Origin: Anastrepha obliqua
Lineage: Eukaryota > Arthropoda > Insecta > Diptera > Tephritidae
Assembly: GCF_027943255.1 (NCBI RefSeq)
Contig: NC_072892.1
Span: 167,464,792 to 167,528,791 of the forward strand
DNA length: 64,000 nucleotides
Direction of reading: 5' to 3'
Shown here in pieces: positions 45,763-57,826 of this stretch (positions within the stretch are counted from its first letter, which is position 1; each line of letters begins with the position of its first letter). Made by a program: the position numbers and the translations under genes. Under the pieces are notes generated by a model. It did no database searches and was not told the DNA's origin. It saw only the letters and a program-made list of their open reading frames with translations.

Positions 45763-46254
45763 TTGCTTAGAGATAAATGCCATTTAGAACATAGAGCGCT
45801 GCTAGTTCCAAACTTAGTTAATTTTCCAAACTGCAAAAAGAAGCAAAGCGAATGGGTTGAATTTCCTTCTGTCATCAAACATATCTGCATCCTCGGCTCT
45901 GATTTCGAGGTTGTAAGAGACTTCGTTTATTTAGGAACCAGCGTGAAAGCCGATTTCAATGTCAGCCTTGAAACCCAACGAAGAATCTCTTTTGCGAACA
46001 AGTGCTACTTTGGACTAAATAGGCAATTGAGTAGTAAAGTTCTCTCTCGACGAACAAAACTAACACTCTATAAGGCTCTTATCATGCCCGTCTTAACGTT
46101 TGACGCAGAAGCTTGGACTATGACAACATCCAATGATGCGCCCCTTGAGTGGTTTGAGAGAGAGAGAGATTCTGCTGATGTTCCCATAAGTACTCCAACG
46201 AGAAACCATGTAAGAACTAAGAGGCATAACGATATATTCTCGTGCCAGTGCTGA
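45763..46254 (+). pseudogene. Non-LTR reverse transcriptase thumb/C-terminal fragment
   Basis: The frame includes FEVVRDFVYLGTSVKADFNV, SLETQRRISFANKCYFGLNR and QLSSKVLSRRTKLTLYKALI followed by MPVLTFDAEAW. This pattern (F.YLG..V..D......I..RI..A...F..L......K.LS..TK..LYK....PVL.Y..E.W) lies C-terminal to the YADD motif in RTE-like elements. After EWFERE the sequence loses the expected LR.I.G continuation. The polymerase core is absent. It may be related to 37082-38415, which has an equivalent region. Confidence 0.75.
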
Positions 46255-46736
46255 AAACTTCTTTTTTTTACTATTAATACCCTCTTTGGGCAAGAGAGAG
46301 AGCCGTGACAACTCAACAGTTTTTTCATTGTTCGGAACAACAAAAATCTCAACTCACACTTCATGCCATTCATGACACTTTTTTCGTGCTCTTTTTAATT
46401 TGCTTTAAATCTACCCGATTTGTGAATTACTCCTCGCACTATGCGCCCACCAGTCAGCCCCCTTTAGCAACTTATTATTATTAATACTAAAGCGCTCCGA
46501 AGTCTCAGCTCGTTTCTGCACGCATTCTTTCGAAACTTTTCGCCATTTCAGCCACGTCAAGAGAGGAAGTGCAAATGGATTTTTCATACATATATGCGGA
46601 TTAAACTCAAATAGTTCAGTTAAATGGCCTCCAGTTCCATTTGCTCAGTAAGCGCAGATATTTAAGTAGCAGTCTCTCTTTGTCTCCCAGTTATCACTGA
46701 GTGAAATATTCAACAATTTTTTTCAGTGGATTTAAA
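46255..46736. other. Unassigned DNA
   Basis: No motif was recognised. Confidence 0.4.
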
Positions 46737-46815
46737 GAAAATCTGCTCTGAGCCCACTCTGGCTAAATGGTAAGATTTCTCATTCCCAGGCATTCCTGTG
46801 TGGCCTAACACTAAG
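46737..46815 (-). pseudogene. Short RNase H remnant of a LINE
   Basis: The minus strand reads VLGHTGMPGNEKSYHLARVG followed by SEQI. This matches the GHxGxxGNE..D.LAR.GSE motif in the complete copies; the acidic residue of D.LAR is replaced by Tyr-His here. Confidence 0.6.
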
Positions 46816-47136
46816 AATAGAAGAAGCCCCTTTTTTAGTACCTTAGATCCGAATTGAAGTAATTCGATGTCCGGCCGAAGCCTTTAGCGCATATCTTTCG
46901 TCTGAGCTTCTATTCCAATTTGTGATATGCGTCTTGAGATTCTTCCATATTGAAGAGTCGAACACCAATTGATAGGGAATTTCTTTTATTTTTTTTATAA
47001 TTTCTTATTTTTCTGCCATGAGAAAGCTACCATTACAAAACAAACAAAAAATCATCTGCCGTCCGCAGCCAGCTAGAAGACCTTAGTCTCCTTTCTTCTA
47101 CAGCCTGGGGTAGTGCGCCTACCTAAATCCAATCAA
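46816..47136. other. Unassigned DNA, probably further LINE decay
   Basis: Composition similar to LINE fragments, but no readable motif. Confidence 0.3.
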
Positions 47137-47276
47137 TCTTCTCCATTATATCAACAGGTCTGGTTGGCTGTAAATATCTGCCTGTTGGAGGTCTCATAAT
47201 GGTATCAAAACGGCACTTTAGTGCTACTTGAGGAGTGCCAGGTGCACTTCAACCATTTCACCCACATACCTACCTA
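47137..47276 (+). mobile_element. LINE 3'-UTR fragment (same family as 8543-8675)
   Basis: TTCTCCATTATATCAACAGG, GGTCTCATAATGGTATCAAA, ACTTTAGTGCTACTTGAGGA, GTGCCAGGTGCACTTCAACC and a terminal ACATACCTACCTAC repeat the order seen at 8543-8675. No coding part is attached on this strand. The RNase H remnant 320 bp upstream is on the opposite strand and is a separate insertion. Confidence 0.75.
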
Positions 47277-47424
47277 CGGTATTTGAGCGCAACTTGAGTG
47301 TAAAACTAATTAGTTTTTATTTTTGACAAAATTTAATGAGACTTCACGTACTTTTTACACAGCATAAACTTTTTATATATCAAAAAAATCCTTCAATAAA
47401 ATTTTACCATTACCTTCACATTAC
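47277..47424. other. Unassigned spacer
   Basis: Nothing recognisable. Confidence 0.3.
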
Positions 47425-47625
47425 TGCTCGATCCAGTTTGAGAAACGATTGCTTGCCCGAATCAAAGCTCCTTATTCATATTAACCATATCGGTATTAAT
47501 TGCAGCATACAGAGACGAAATGGTATTATGAGGATGCTTATTAGTTTCACGCTCAACTGCGCCCTGCACGTAATAATCCAAGGAATTAAAGGGGGAGCCT
47601 GATTTAGAGGCTTCAAAAAATCTAT
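47425..47625 (-). pseudogene. maT-like transposase C-terminal fragment
   Basis: The minus strand encodes KSGSPFNSLDYYVQGAVERE then TNKHPHNTISSLYAAINTDM and VNMNKEL. This aligns with the end of the deleted maT transposase at 20476-20922 (CNPLGYYVWGTVETKVNVKP, HNTKDAVKTTIEEVMTTMNK). Here the third catalytic Asp is retained (LDYYV), while the preceding SPD is decayed. TIRs were not found. Confidence 0.65.
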
Positions 47626-50600
47626 GTTTTCGTGGATTTCTTTGGGAAGAAAAGAAATATTCGATTGAAACGAAACTTTCAGGTTTTATTGTTACATATT
47701 TCAATAGTCTTATTAAATTTTTTCTTTAAAATATATGTCATATTATGCCTGGTACAAGCATTTTGCCGAGGTGCTTCGAGTGTGTATGTGTCGTGCGGCG
47801 GGAAAGATGCAGGTCGCAATTTTCATCTAAAACCAAAAAACCCAAGAAAATTGTATTTTAGTATAGTATAGCTTCTAGTTAAACCAAGAAAATTAAACAA
47901 AAAGTGAGAAATTCAAAAATTTTTCGCTAATTAAAACAAAAATCATTTTTTTGGAAAAACAAATTCACTTTAGATTGTTTAAAAAGTGGCTTAATCATAA
48001 CTTTCTTAAGGTTTTTTAGGTCCAACTAGAAGAGAATTTAATTTCGAATACAATCAATGTTATCTCGTTTCGATAGGACGTTTAATTTTTCCCTATCTTT
48101 CCCGCCAGTTAGGAAAAGTCGTAAAAATAAAAAAACCGAGAAATCGCACTTCGAGCGATCCGGCCGCTCGACGCTTGCTCACAATTTCTTCTGTAACTCC
48201 GAAAATATTTTGAATTTGCTTCTGAAATTTTGAGGACACATTCTTGGATAGTTTGGGAAGAAATTTATGCAAAAAAAAAATCGATTTTTTCAAGCCTCTA
48301 AAGCAGGCTCTGCCCTTAAGCTCTGTGATGTTAGTTCGGTGTTATGTGGTTAGAGAAATTTTCAGCCATCCAAACTTGTGTCGCCATAGCTTTTCTCGTT
48401 AGAAAAAAAAAACGTAACATCTCAGGCGCTTTAGGGTGTTAAATGTTGTTTAAAACTTTGGATTAGTTTTTGATTGGATAACCCGCTGTTCTCATGTTTG
48501 CTGCGACATAAACTGTCTTCTGCGCATCGCGTATGATTTATACCGCCGATCGTCATGGACAATTCGACGGATAAGATCCTCAAATACATTACACTCTCTC
48601 GTCCTTGATTTTGAGGGGTCCTCGTCAATAATCGCTCGCATTTGTTGAATAAATTCTGCAGATCGGGCAGAGTGAGAACGTTCTTTGTGGTTTTTGCATT
48701 TTGCAACAGATTCTGCTCGCCGCCTGATGCTTTCAATTCACAGCGAACCTTGTGGGCCAATGAAGAGGCGCGTTAAGAAAATTAGAGATATCAAAATCTG
48801 TGTGATATTCACATATAACGACGATAACTGCATGTCTTTTTATTTCTTGAGTTAAGTTGTAGTCCTCGATGTCTTATCTGAAAAAGAGCAAAAAGAAAAA
48901 TAATGGTTTCGGGAAGTTATAGCCACATATATGCATGCATGTCCTCAACTACCTCGTATATATTTTTATATAAACTTTTCTTGGGCAATTAGAATTTTAA
49001 AAAATCTATGTGTATAGAAATCAAGATTCTTCCAATATCTCGAGATTGCAGCCACCAACTTCGGGAAAATTCAATTTACTTAAGCCTATTCTATAAGATT
49101 TCAAGTTAATCTCTCAGCAATTAAAGTTAATCCCTCTGCAGTTTCTGCAAGTGTAACGGCACATTGCCAACTCATTCAAGTGTTAGTTTAATACCCGATT
49201 TCTCGAATTTTATGTCCCTATTTTACAGTCGCACCAGCAGCAAAAGGCTGACGCCAATTGGCAAAATGTAAAATACAATTCACTGCTGCTACGTTCACCC
49301 CCTCGATTGTTTTATGTTTTGCGCAAACTTTTAAGTAAAATGTAAATAAGCACATATTTATATGTAAATGATGTGAGGCTAATGCGTTCAAGTGAAGTAA
49401 ATTTTATTATTTTCGCAACATTTCATTTTGATTACAATACTTACTCGTGGCTCGTACGTTTAAGTTCGAAGAGGAAAATGTGCAAAACCCAGTAAAGGTA
49501 TTTTCGGCAGTTTGGAGTGCGCAAACAAATGTACATAAATGCGATGAACTGGAGATAAGGCATAGGACACGGCCGCACAGTCACGCAATGGCGACGAAAA
49601 GTTTCGATTTTTGTGACCTCACGTGCCTCACGTTCATTGTTTATTATGTGTGTGTGTGTGTGGCTTCGAAATTTTCCTGCCTCCAAAATAGCTAAATTAC
49701 ACAGTTTACATCCGGTACTGGGGGGAGGTATGCAAGGCGAGCGCTTATTTCATTTTTTGTGGTTTTTTGATTTTTCTGTTTTCTTTTCTTACCTTTCCCC
49801 ACTGCAGCAGCGTGTTGACACAGCTTTTCAGCTACATGCCTGCCTGTCTGTGTATGTTTGTGTGTTTGGATGCATTTAAAAAATCTAACGTGGCAACCCG
49901 CAAAGGTGCTGAAAATGGGTTGAAAATCGGCTATAATGGAATTTCTCTGAAGCACTAACTGACTGGGATTTTGGAGCTTTCACTTCATTTGCATAAACAC
50001 ATACAAATGCACGAAAGCAACTTGATTTCCGTGAGCCTGCCTGTGTGTTTGTGAATTTCCATAAGTGTGCTAGTTAACTAAACTAACAGAGGTGTTGGTA
50101 ATAATACAAGAAACAGCTACAACAATAAAAAAGCAAATAATAACAAAAGTGAAGTGGCAAGAAAAAATAAATAGAAGTCTTAGAAAAGACACATATACAG
50201 GCTCATGTTTGTATGCATGCGCTAAGTTGATGCCAGTCGAGAAAAAATAGAAACAAAAACAAATAAAAACGCACAGTTTTACAGAATATGGAACAGTGGA
50301 AGAGTACAGCTATTGGAGATATTGAAAAAAATGAGTGTACCCAACAAACATTTAGGGTTGAGTTCAACTTGAGGATAAGTTATTGAAGTTAAGTTTTTCA
50401 GATCTACAGAGTTTTGTAACAATAAAGCTTCAAGTGGAGAATCATAGCGTTCATAGTGGGGGGAAATGGAATTTTTCTTTGATGAAAATAAGACTGTTTC
50501 TTAAGTTGAGAAAATGTTAGTACTCAACTGGGTCTGCTATTAGTCTCATAGAAGTTCTGAAATTATAATAGTAAAATAGTTTCAAATTTTTTATTGAAGC

Positions 50601-50715
50601 AACAAAAAAATAAAAAATAAAAAATCGATTACTTTATTTTTTAATACTTCTGCAAAGCGGAATAATTATTGCGTCACAATAGTTGACTTTGACATTTTTT
50701 TGAAGAAAATAATAA
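47626..50715. other. Unassigned DNA
   Basis: A minus-strand open stretch of 109 codons (48431-48760) includes LTLPDLQNLFNKCERLLTRT and RESVMYLRILSVELSMTIGG. It looks coding by composition but I do not recognise the family; it could be part of a decayed DNA transposon. A-rich AAAAAATCGATTTTTT near 48279 recalls the end of the TIR element at 36373-37075. The (GT)n repeat lies near 49645-49661. Confidence 0.35.
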
Positions 50716-51625
50716 AGGGTGATTTTTTAAAAGCTATAGGAAAGTTAAAAAAAAACATACGTGCATGAAATTTTTATTGAAATAGATAATACAGTCCATA
50801 TAATTTAATGTTTGAAGATTATTTCATGCAAATGTTGACCACGACTGCACTTCAAATGGTCCATCCGTTTAGTCCAATTTTGGCATACTCTTTTCAATGT
50901 TTCGGCCGGTATCTCACATATAAATGCTTTAATGTTGTCTTCCAATGCGTTAATTCAAGCAGGCTTGTCTGAATAGACATGAGCTTTAGCATAGCCCCAC
51001 AAAAAATAATCTAAAGGCGTTATATCGTACGATCTGGGTGGCCAATTGACAGGTCCCGAACATGAAATAAAATGTTCATCGAACTCGCCTCTCAACAAGT
51101 CCATTGTTACGCGTGCTGTGTGGCATGTGGCACCGTCTTGCTGAAGCCACATGTTATGCAAGTCAAGCTCTTGCATTTTGGGCAAAAAAAAGTTGGATAT
51201 CACATTCACAGTTACGTTACGATTCGCAGCATCTTTGAAGAAGTACGGTCCAATGATACCTGCAGCCCATAAACCGCACCAAACTGTGACCTTTTCTGGA
51301 TACATTGGTAGCTCTTGCAATTCTTCTGGCTGTTCTTCACTCCAAAATCGACAATTATGCTTATTTACGTACCCATTTATACAAAAATGAGCTTCTTCGC
51401 TGAACTTAATTTTTCGATAAAAAAGTGGATCTTAAACTTTTTTAACAGAACATGCATTTTTATAATAAAATTCAATGATTTGCAAGCGTTGTTCTTTTGT
51501 AAGACGATTCATGGTTAAATTATAGACCAAACTGAAGATGTTTGACAGTGAAACAAAACACGAAACGTGCGTCAGCTGTTTAAACCAACTGTTTAAAAAC
51601 TTAATATCTAAAAAATTACCCATTA
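50716..51625 (-). mobile_element. Deleted mariner-like element
   Basis: The left TIR AGGGTGATTTTTTAAAAGCT and the right end (reverse complement ATGGGTAATTTTTTAGATAT) are recognisable inverted repeats. The transposase start is at 51512 on the minus strand (MNRLTKEQRLQIIEFYYKNA). After CSVKKV a large in-element deletion removes the rest of the DNA-binding region. The catalytic part resumes with LPMYPEKVTVWCGLWAAGII, GPYFFKDAANRNVTVN, WLQQDGATCHTARVTMDLLR (second catalytic Asp), WPPRSYDITPLDYFLWGYAK (third Asp) and AHVYSDKPA before a stop at about 50955. Confidence 0.8.
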
Positions 51626-51642
51626 TTTACTTTTCGCATTCA

Positions 51643-51810
51643 TTAAAGGTGGTGACACTAGACCAACAACAATGTTTTGTCAAAGCAAAGTATTGGCAAA
51701 GAAAAAAAAAACAAAGAATGAAGTCGCCTCGTTTCACTCTGGGCTGAGAGCCACATGGACGCGACGAAAGAAAACAAACAAATCAACTGATTTACCGATA
51801 CCCTTTTTTA
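51643..51810. mobile_element. Short MITE, copy 1
   Basis: The ends TTAAAGGTGGTGACAC and (reverse complement) AAAAAAGGGTATCGG are inverted-repeat-like. GACCAACAACAATGTTTTGT, CTGGGCTGAGAGCCACATGG and ACGCGACGAAAGAAAA match the second copy at 59204-59382 in order. Non-coding. It starts about 20 bp beyond the mariner right end. Confidence 0.65.
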
Positions 51811-52019
51811 TAAATTCGCCTTGGCTTTTTGTTATTAATTTTTTATTTCATTTATTTTGTTTCTTTATATGGCGGCGGTGGTGGAGGTCCTGTCTGGGTG
51901 ACACAGCCCACACCCAATTAGCACGAAAGTTGCCATTTTGACACACGACTTGTAGAACCACTGCTTTTTATTAGTCGAATCATCTTGATTTAAATCTGCC
52001 TATGTTGTCTATTTTCACT
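51811..52019. other. Unassigned DNA
   Basis: A GGCGGCGGTGGTGGAGG patch near 51872 is the only compositional feature. Confidence 0.35.
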
Positions 52020-52560
52020 TCTGCAATTTCTTTCAAGTTAACCATCGAGAATTCCCCAGCATTCTATGTAGTAGAGCGCCCAGACTTGAGCACTCACATA
52101 GATAGTGAAAAACTGCTTCCTTAGATTCTTATTCTACATCTATCGTTGTACGGTTACCCCATCTTCCTGGCATGTACCTACAGAGGCCAGTGTCCGGTTA
52201 TCAGCTCGTCAGCTCGGGATTTGTTGAAATTGGGACACACTTATTTAGTCATTTTGCAGATATACGCGCTAGTCCATCTGTCAACGGCCTGCTTCTGGAA
52301 TAGTGAGAAGCTCTCCCTTTTGTGCACGCCTTGGGAAGAGCCTATTTCTATCGCTTCGGATTCATTGCCTTCGAGTCCCTGTCTTGTCAGTTGAGCAGCT
52401 TTCTTATTACTTTATATGTTCGTATGACCAGGTACTCAGATGAGAGTGACGTCTGCACGGTGCATGCTAAAGCATTAGGTTCTTCTTTGCATTGTCTGAC
52501 GATTTTTGAATTGGTTGTAGGTGACTTTGAATCTAAGATGGTGGAATTGGTATTTCCATG
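52020..52560 (-). pseudogene. Heavily decayed LINE C-terminal fragment
   Basis: On the minus strand, RPLTDGLARISAK leads, after several stops, to RYMPGRWGN and to EAVFHYLCECSSLGALLHRM followed by LGNS. The last piece fits the terminal H-x4-C knuckle half (HYLCEC) and the following R..LG of RNase H LINEs; the C-x2-C half is gone. Base composition is richer in GC than the surroundings, as expected for old coding DNA. Confidence 0.45.
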
Positions 52561-54292
52561 TATTTATTGCGGGAAACATGTTCGTGAAGGTTTTATTGAT
52601 AAAGTTTGTAGAAAAAATATTATTTAATTGAATTCCTACAGACAAGTCATTCATAAGTCCGCCATTTCTGGAACCAGTCTTTTCGATGAACAGATCCAAG
52701 CCTGATAGATTTCAAGATTAGGACATCCGTGAGTATACTTTTGGCTGTGCTGTAACAGTTGGGGAAACAAGAAAGAAAACGGCTTATTATTATTACGAAA
52801 AATTCGGTTTCTGAAAACATTTAAAATGAAGCAATTAAATGCAAACGAATATTGTTCTATTCAATGATGATAGATTACAGGGACTGCACATCCGAAGCGA
52901 AATTGTTAGATTAACTTTGGCTGTTACATCATATGGGATTTGACAGAGTGAGAGACGATTGAAATTGAATTTAAAAAGAAAATGTGTAAAGTGAGCTTAA
53001 TTGATTACAATCAGCTTCCCAATCAGTCTTTGTTTTGTGCTGTGTTGATTTTTTGGTACATCACCAACGCAATTTCACTTTTTGCCCACTTCATACGTTA
53101 GCAAATTAGTTGCTTCCTTCAAAATTGCTGAGATTCGAATACCCGTCAGATGTTGGCCACACCTTCTGTGTTCTCTCGATCGTGTATCCTATTAGTACGT
53201 CAAAAATGAGTTGATTTTTTCAACAGGAGAGCGGAAAAGCTGTTCGCGAATGTCGCCTCCTTCTGTATTCTCTTAGTTGTGGAGCAGATCTATCGGTGTC
53301 ATGCTACTCTCATTTTCCTCTCAAGTTCTCCATTGGACGTGATCCGATCAGACGATGGAGAGAATAATTAGGTGGCGCTGATCGTGTTACCGCTACTTTG
53401 TTCTCAACGAATTTGATAGAATCGTTGGGTCTGTGACGTTGCAATTGTGGAATTTATTCATGTATTGTTTGTGTAATTTCTCTCATACAACTGTACCGAT
53501 GAGACGTCTCGCACTCTCTGATGGGCGCAATCTTGTTCATATCATGGGCCACCCTAGCACGCATTTAAACTTCAGTGAAGTTGTAAAGCCTATTGTTTTG
53601 TGGCTTAATTTTACTTATTTCTGAGTGCAGACTTTTTAAAAATATTTTTATGATTGTTTTTGCGTTTTTTTACTGTCAACAATTGCTTTTTGTTGTTTCT
53701 TTTTGTTATGGCCAATTAACCAAAAGTCATGCAACAAAAGCCAACTGCGACCCACAGAATTTGAATTTCGTACGATTGCACACGGCAGAGTCTTTACCGT
53801 CTTTACCGGATTCAATGTTAGCAGCCGCGTAAGTTTGTCGTTTGCTTTTGACTTTTGCTTCTCACTGATTTCGAGGCAACAGGAAACGCGTTGTTAACTT
53901 AGCGTCGAAACTCGTTTGGCTTATGCGCTTACAAGTGCGTGGGATCGATTCGCTTTAGTTGGCTACAACTCCAACTTCGCCAAGTCGGCGGGTGGAAGAC
54001 GTGTGATCTACGGTGACCGAAAAGCAAGTTTGTTAAAAGAAAATGTTTTATATATCGAACATGCGAATAAAAAATCTCAATATATCATGCGATTTTTAAG
54101 TGCAAAGCTACAGAGCCCAGCCAGTTTGTCGAGTTTGTAATAAAAAAGTGTATTTTGCGATGAAGATTTGTAATCCGAAATTTACGAGAGTTGTTGTTGT
54201 TGTTTTTGCAATGCTGAGCCAAACTAATTATAAGCTTTTGTTTGGCTATTAAAATGAAATATACTAACACGCATCCGTTCCTGGTAAAAACA
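52561..54292. other. Unassigned DNA
   Basis: No motif was recognised. The part at 53900-54010 is CG-richer (GTGCGTGGGATCGATTCGC and GTCGGCGGGTGGAAGACGTG). Confidence 0.4.
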
Positions 54293-55640
54293 AAAAAAAA
54301 TCAAATTTGAGGAAAAAAAAAACAAAAAGTAAACGAAAAGCAAGTTAGAAGTCTGTATATTTATAGAAAATAAAATACAAAAAATAAATAAAAAATAAAA
54401 ATAAAAAATGCATTGTGCACCAAATTATCAGAAGGGACTGTAGTAAAAAATTAAAAAACAAAAAAAAAATAAAATTTTAAAATAAAAAAATTGACATAAG
54501 GGACTGCAAAAAAAAAATTAAAAAACAAAAAAAAAATTTAAAATTAAAAAAATGCATTGTGCGTCAAATTGGCACAAGAGACTGTAGAAAAAAAAAAAAT
54601 TTTAAATAAAAAAATTTACATAAGAGACTAGAAAACAAAAATTTAAAAACAAAAAAAAAAAATTTTTAATTAAATTAAAAAACATCGTGCAACATTATTT
54701 TGATATAAGGGGCTGCGAAAAAAAAATTTAATTTTAATTTTAAAGAGACTGTAGAAAAAAATTAAAAAACAAAAAAAAAAATAAAATTTTAAAATAAAAA
54801 AATTGACATAAGGGACTGCAAAAAAAAAATTAAAAAACAAAAAAAAAGTTTAAAATTAAATTATAAAACATCGTGCATCAAATTGGCATAAGAGGCGGAG
54901 AAAAAAAAATAAAAAATAAAAATTAAAAAAATGCATTGTGCGTCAAATTGGCACAAGAGACTGTAGAAAAAAACAAAAAATTTTAAATAAAAAAATTTAC
55001 ATAAGAGACTAGAAAACAAAAATTTAAAAACAAAAAAAAAAATTTTTAATTAAATTAAAAAACATCGTGCATCAAATTGGCATAAGAGGCTGGGGAAAAA
55101 AATAAAAATTAAAAAAATGCATTGTACGTCAAATCGACACAAGAGGCTGTAGAACAAAAAAAAAATTAAAAAAAAAAATAAAATTGTAATATAAAAAATT
55201 GACATAAGAAATTAAAAATTAAAAAACAAAAAACAAATTAAAATAAAAAACACCGTGCGTCAAATTGACATAAGAGGCTGAGAAAAAAAAAATAAAAATA
55301 ATAAAGTCCATTGTGCGTCAAATTGGCACAAGAGACTGTAGAAAAAAAATAAATTTTAAATAAAAAATTGACATAAGAGAATAATTAAAAAAAAAATTAA
55401 AAATTAAAAATAAAAATTAAAAAAATGCATTGTGCGTCAAATTGGCACAAGACTCTGAGAAAAAATTAAAAAACAAATAAAATGTTAATATAAAAAAATT
55501 GACATAAGAGACTGTAGAAAACAAATTAAAATAAAAAAATCGTTGTGCGTCAAATTGGCACAAGGGACTGTAGAAACAAAATTAAAAAAAAATAAAAAAG
55601 TAAGCTAAAAAATGCATCGTGCGTCAAATTGTCACAAGGT
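54293..55640 (+). repeat. Satellite array with GTGCGTCAAATTGG core
   Basis: About twelve copies of ATTGTGCGTCAAATTGGCAC or a variant (ATCGTGCATCAAATTGG and similar) alternate with ACAAGAGACTGTAGAAAAAA and A-rich linkers that often contain AAATTGACATAAGGGACTG. Units are about 60-130 bp and variable. All are in the same orientation. Some higher-order repetition is visible: a stretch near 54550-54700 recurs closely near 54930-55090. Confidence 0.8.
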
Positions 55641-57826
55641 ACTGATGCGTGTTAAGACATATACAACAAAAACAAAAAAAGTTTCAACTGTCTTAATGGA
55701 ACTCAGCCCCTGCTGTAAGCGCTACTTAAGTGCCACGCATTGAAATAGAAATAATAAATGGAATCAAGAAAGAAATAAAGATCTTAATCGCCCACATTTT
55801 TCCGAACTAACGGTGGATACTATGAAAAATTAAAAAAAAGAACAAAAAACAAAAAAATTAAAAAAAGAAATTAAAAGAAAAAAGATAAAATAAAAGAAAG
55901 AAATAAAAAAAAATGAAAAACAGAAATGAAAAAAAAAATGAAGAAACAAAAAATAAAAAATAAACAATGCGCCAGACAAGAATAAAATTTGAATTAATCA
56001 CTGAAAATTTAGAAATCACATTTGTTGCAAGTCACTGACACTTGTACGCCCGCTTGCAATCAGGTGGTTTAATTTGTTTTTTAATATCTTCATACGGCTC
56101 TAAAACTTTTGACTCCGTTTGCTAGCAGGCATTTGTTGCGTAGTATAAAAATTAAACCCGAAATATTTACTTACCTACGGGCGCATCAAGTTTCGAAGCA
56201 CACATGCGGCGTAGAAATGTACGACGGAATACAACAAAACCGAAATTAATGGGAAAAAAATAAACATTAGTTAAAAAACACAATTCCTACTAATTTCGAG
56301 CGCCCAGCCATGACCATAAACACACGCAACAAATGTACCCATCAGCACTGCTATGTACGCTCATATGTATGTATGTATATGTATGCATTGTGGCTGACAT
56401 GTGACAGCAGACAACACCCTGCAGTCGGTGTCTGACCCGATGTCTACGCTGCCTTGCCCGCACTAGTTTAGGTGTAGGTCGGTCAAAAATGCGAGTTAGT
56501 CGCTTTCGTATTTCGTATTTAGAATTTGGAATTTTTTCCCTGTTGAACTGTCTCGTGTTGCACATGCCATGCAGGCGCTACGAAATTTTCAATGCACTAC
56601 TACAACTTGCAGCTACACGTAATTGTTAGTTTTTCGAAAAGTATTGCACATGCACACTCACACACACACATACATATATTTTTACCACTTCGTATGTAGC
56701 GCACTAAAACTGGTGTTTTGTTAAATCTGCCACATATGTTCGACTACATACATACACACATGCATACATACATACATACATACATACGTACCACTGCCAG
56801 CTACCTAATTGCCAACTTTTTCAATCAGCTGCTTTAATATGCTGCATGCCACTTCACTTCATTCCCCGCTGCTCTTTGCAACACTGCACTCTAATCCTCT
56901 GATCTGTAGATCTGCCGATCCTGTTTTAACCCTCTTTTCTACATATTTCCCTTGCGCTTATTATTTTATACTCATATACATACAAACATACGTGGTAACA
57001 ATATTTGTTGTATTGCCAGCTGCTTTTGTTGTCCTGTGCGTAGCTGCATTTAATTAAGGGCTGCGCTGCCTTCCATTCTCGTTTATCCTTTAATTCCGCA
57101 TAATTATGTGTAAAGCGCAAATTTTCAATGTGCATCTAACCAAAATTTGATAGCCAGCCGAAGCTATCAAGTATAGCCACCAGTCGACGGTGTTAATGTG
57201 AACATTTGTGCCTTTTTTGTAATCGCGATCAGTAAATAAAAAAATGAAAAAAAAAAATATTTGGCTGCAGCAGAAGTTACAACTAAACCGTCAATTAGCC
57301 TGCGTGTATGGCATGCGCGGCAAAGTGTAATTAATGGTTTAGTAGGCGGCTTTGAGAATTACCAAAAATGTGCATAATGCGGTGGTAATTGAGTTTTTGT
57401 AATGAGAAGAAGCCAAAGGGCATGGATATGCATGCCCTTTAAGAAGAGGTGGAAAGGTAGAAAATAGCAAGAAGCAGCCTTTATTATTCATGCCATAAAT
57501 AGCATTTCATTTGGCGCTTGCTCCATCAGGCATATTTATTTACTTGTTTGTTCATTCAAGGAAAATGGACGGCAAGATATATATACTTGTAGTATTTTTA
57601 TTTAAAGAATTGATCATTAAAAATTTCAAACTTATTTTAGACGTAAACTTAAACAGTATTATAAATTTTTGAGCACGCAAATCGTTCAGGTCGTCGTGCT
57701 AAAACTCCTCGTAATAATCATAAAATTGCATGTGCAAAGGATAGGAACAAGAGGGAAAAAAGTAACAGAGAGGAAGGAGTAAAGCGAGATGTGCACAGGT
57801 GACTAAACAAATAGATATATAACTAA
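55641..57826. other. Unassigned DNA
   Basis: A-rich sequence lies at 55820-55970 and CATA repeats near 56745-56790. No gene motif was recognised. Confidence 0.4.
56761..56788 (+). repeat. (CATA)n tetranucleotide microsatellite
   Basis: About seven CATA units. Similar shorter runs occur throughout the window (for example 30930-30955). Confidence 0.9.

Noticed and set aside
54293..55640. CRISPR array
   Set aside because: Repeats alternate with linkers, but the linkers are variants of one another and A-rich; this is a eukaryotic satellite.
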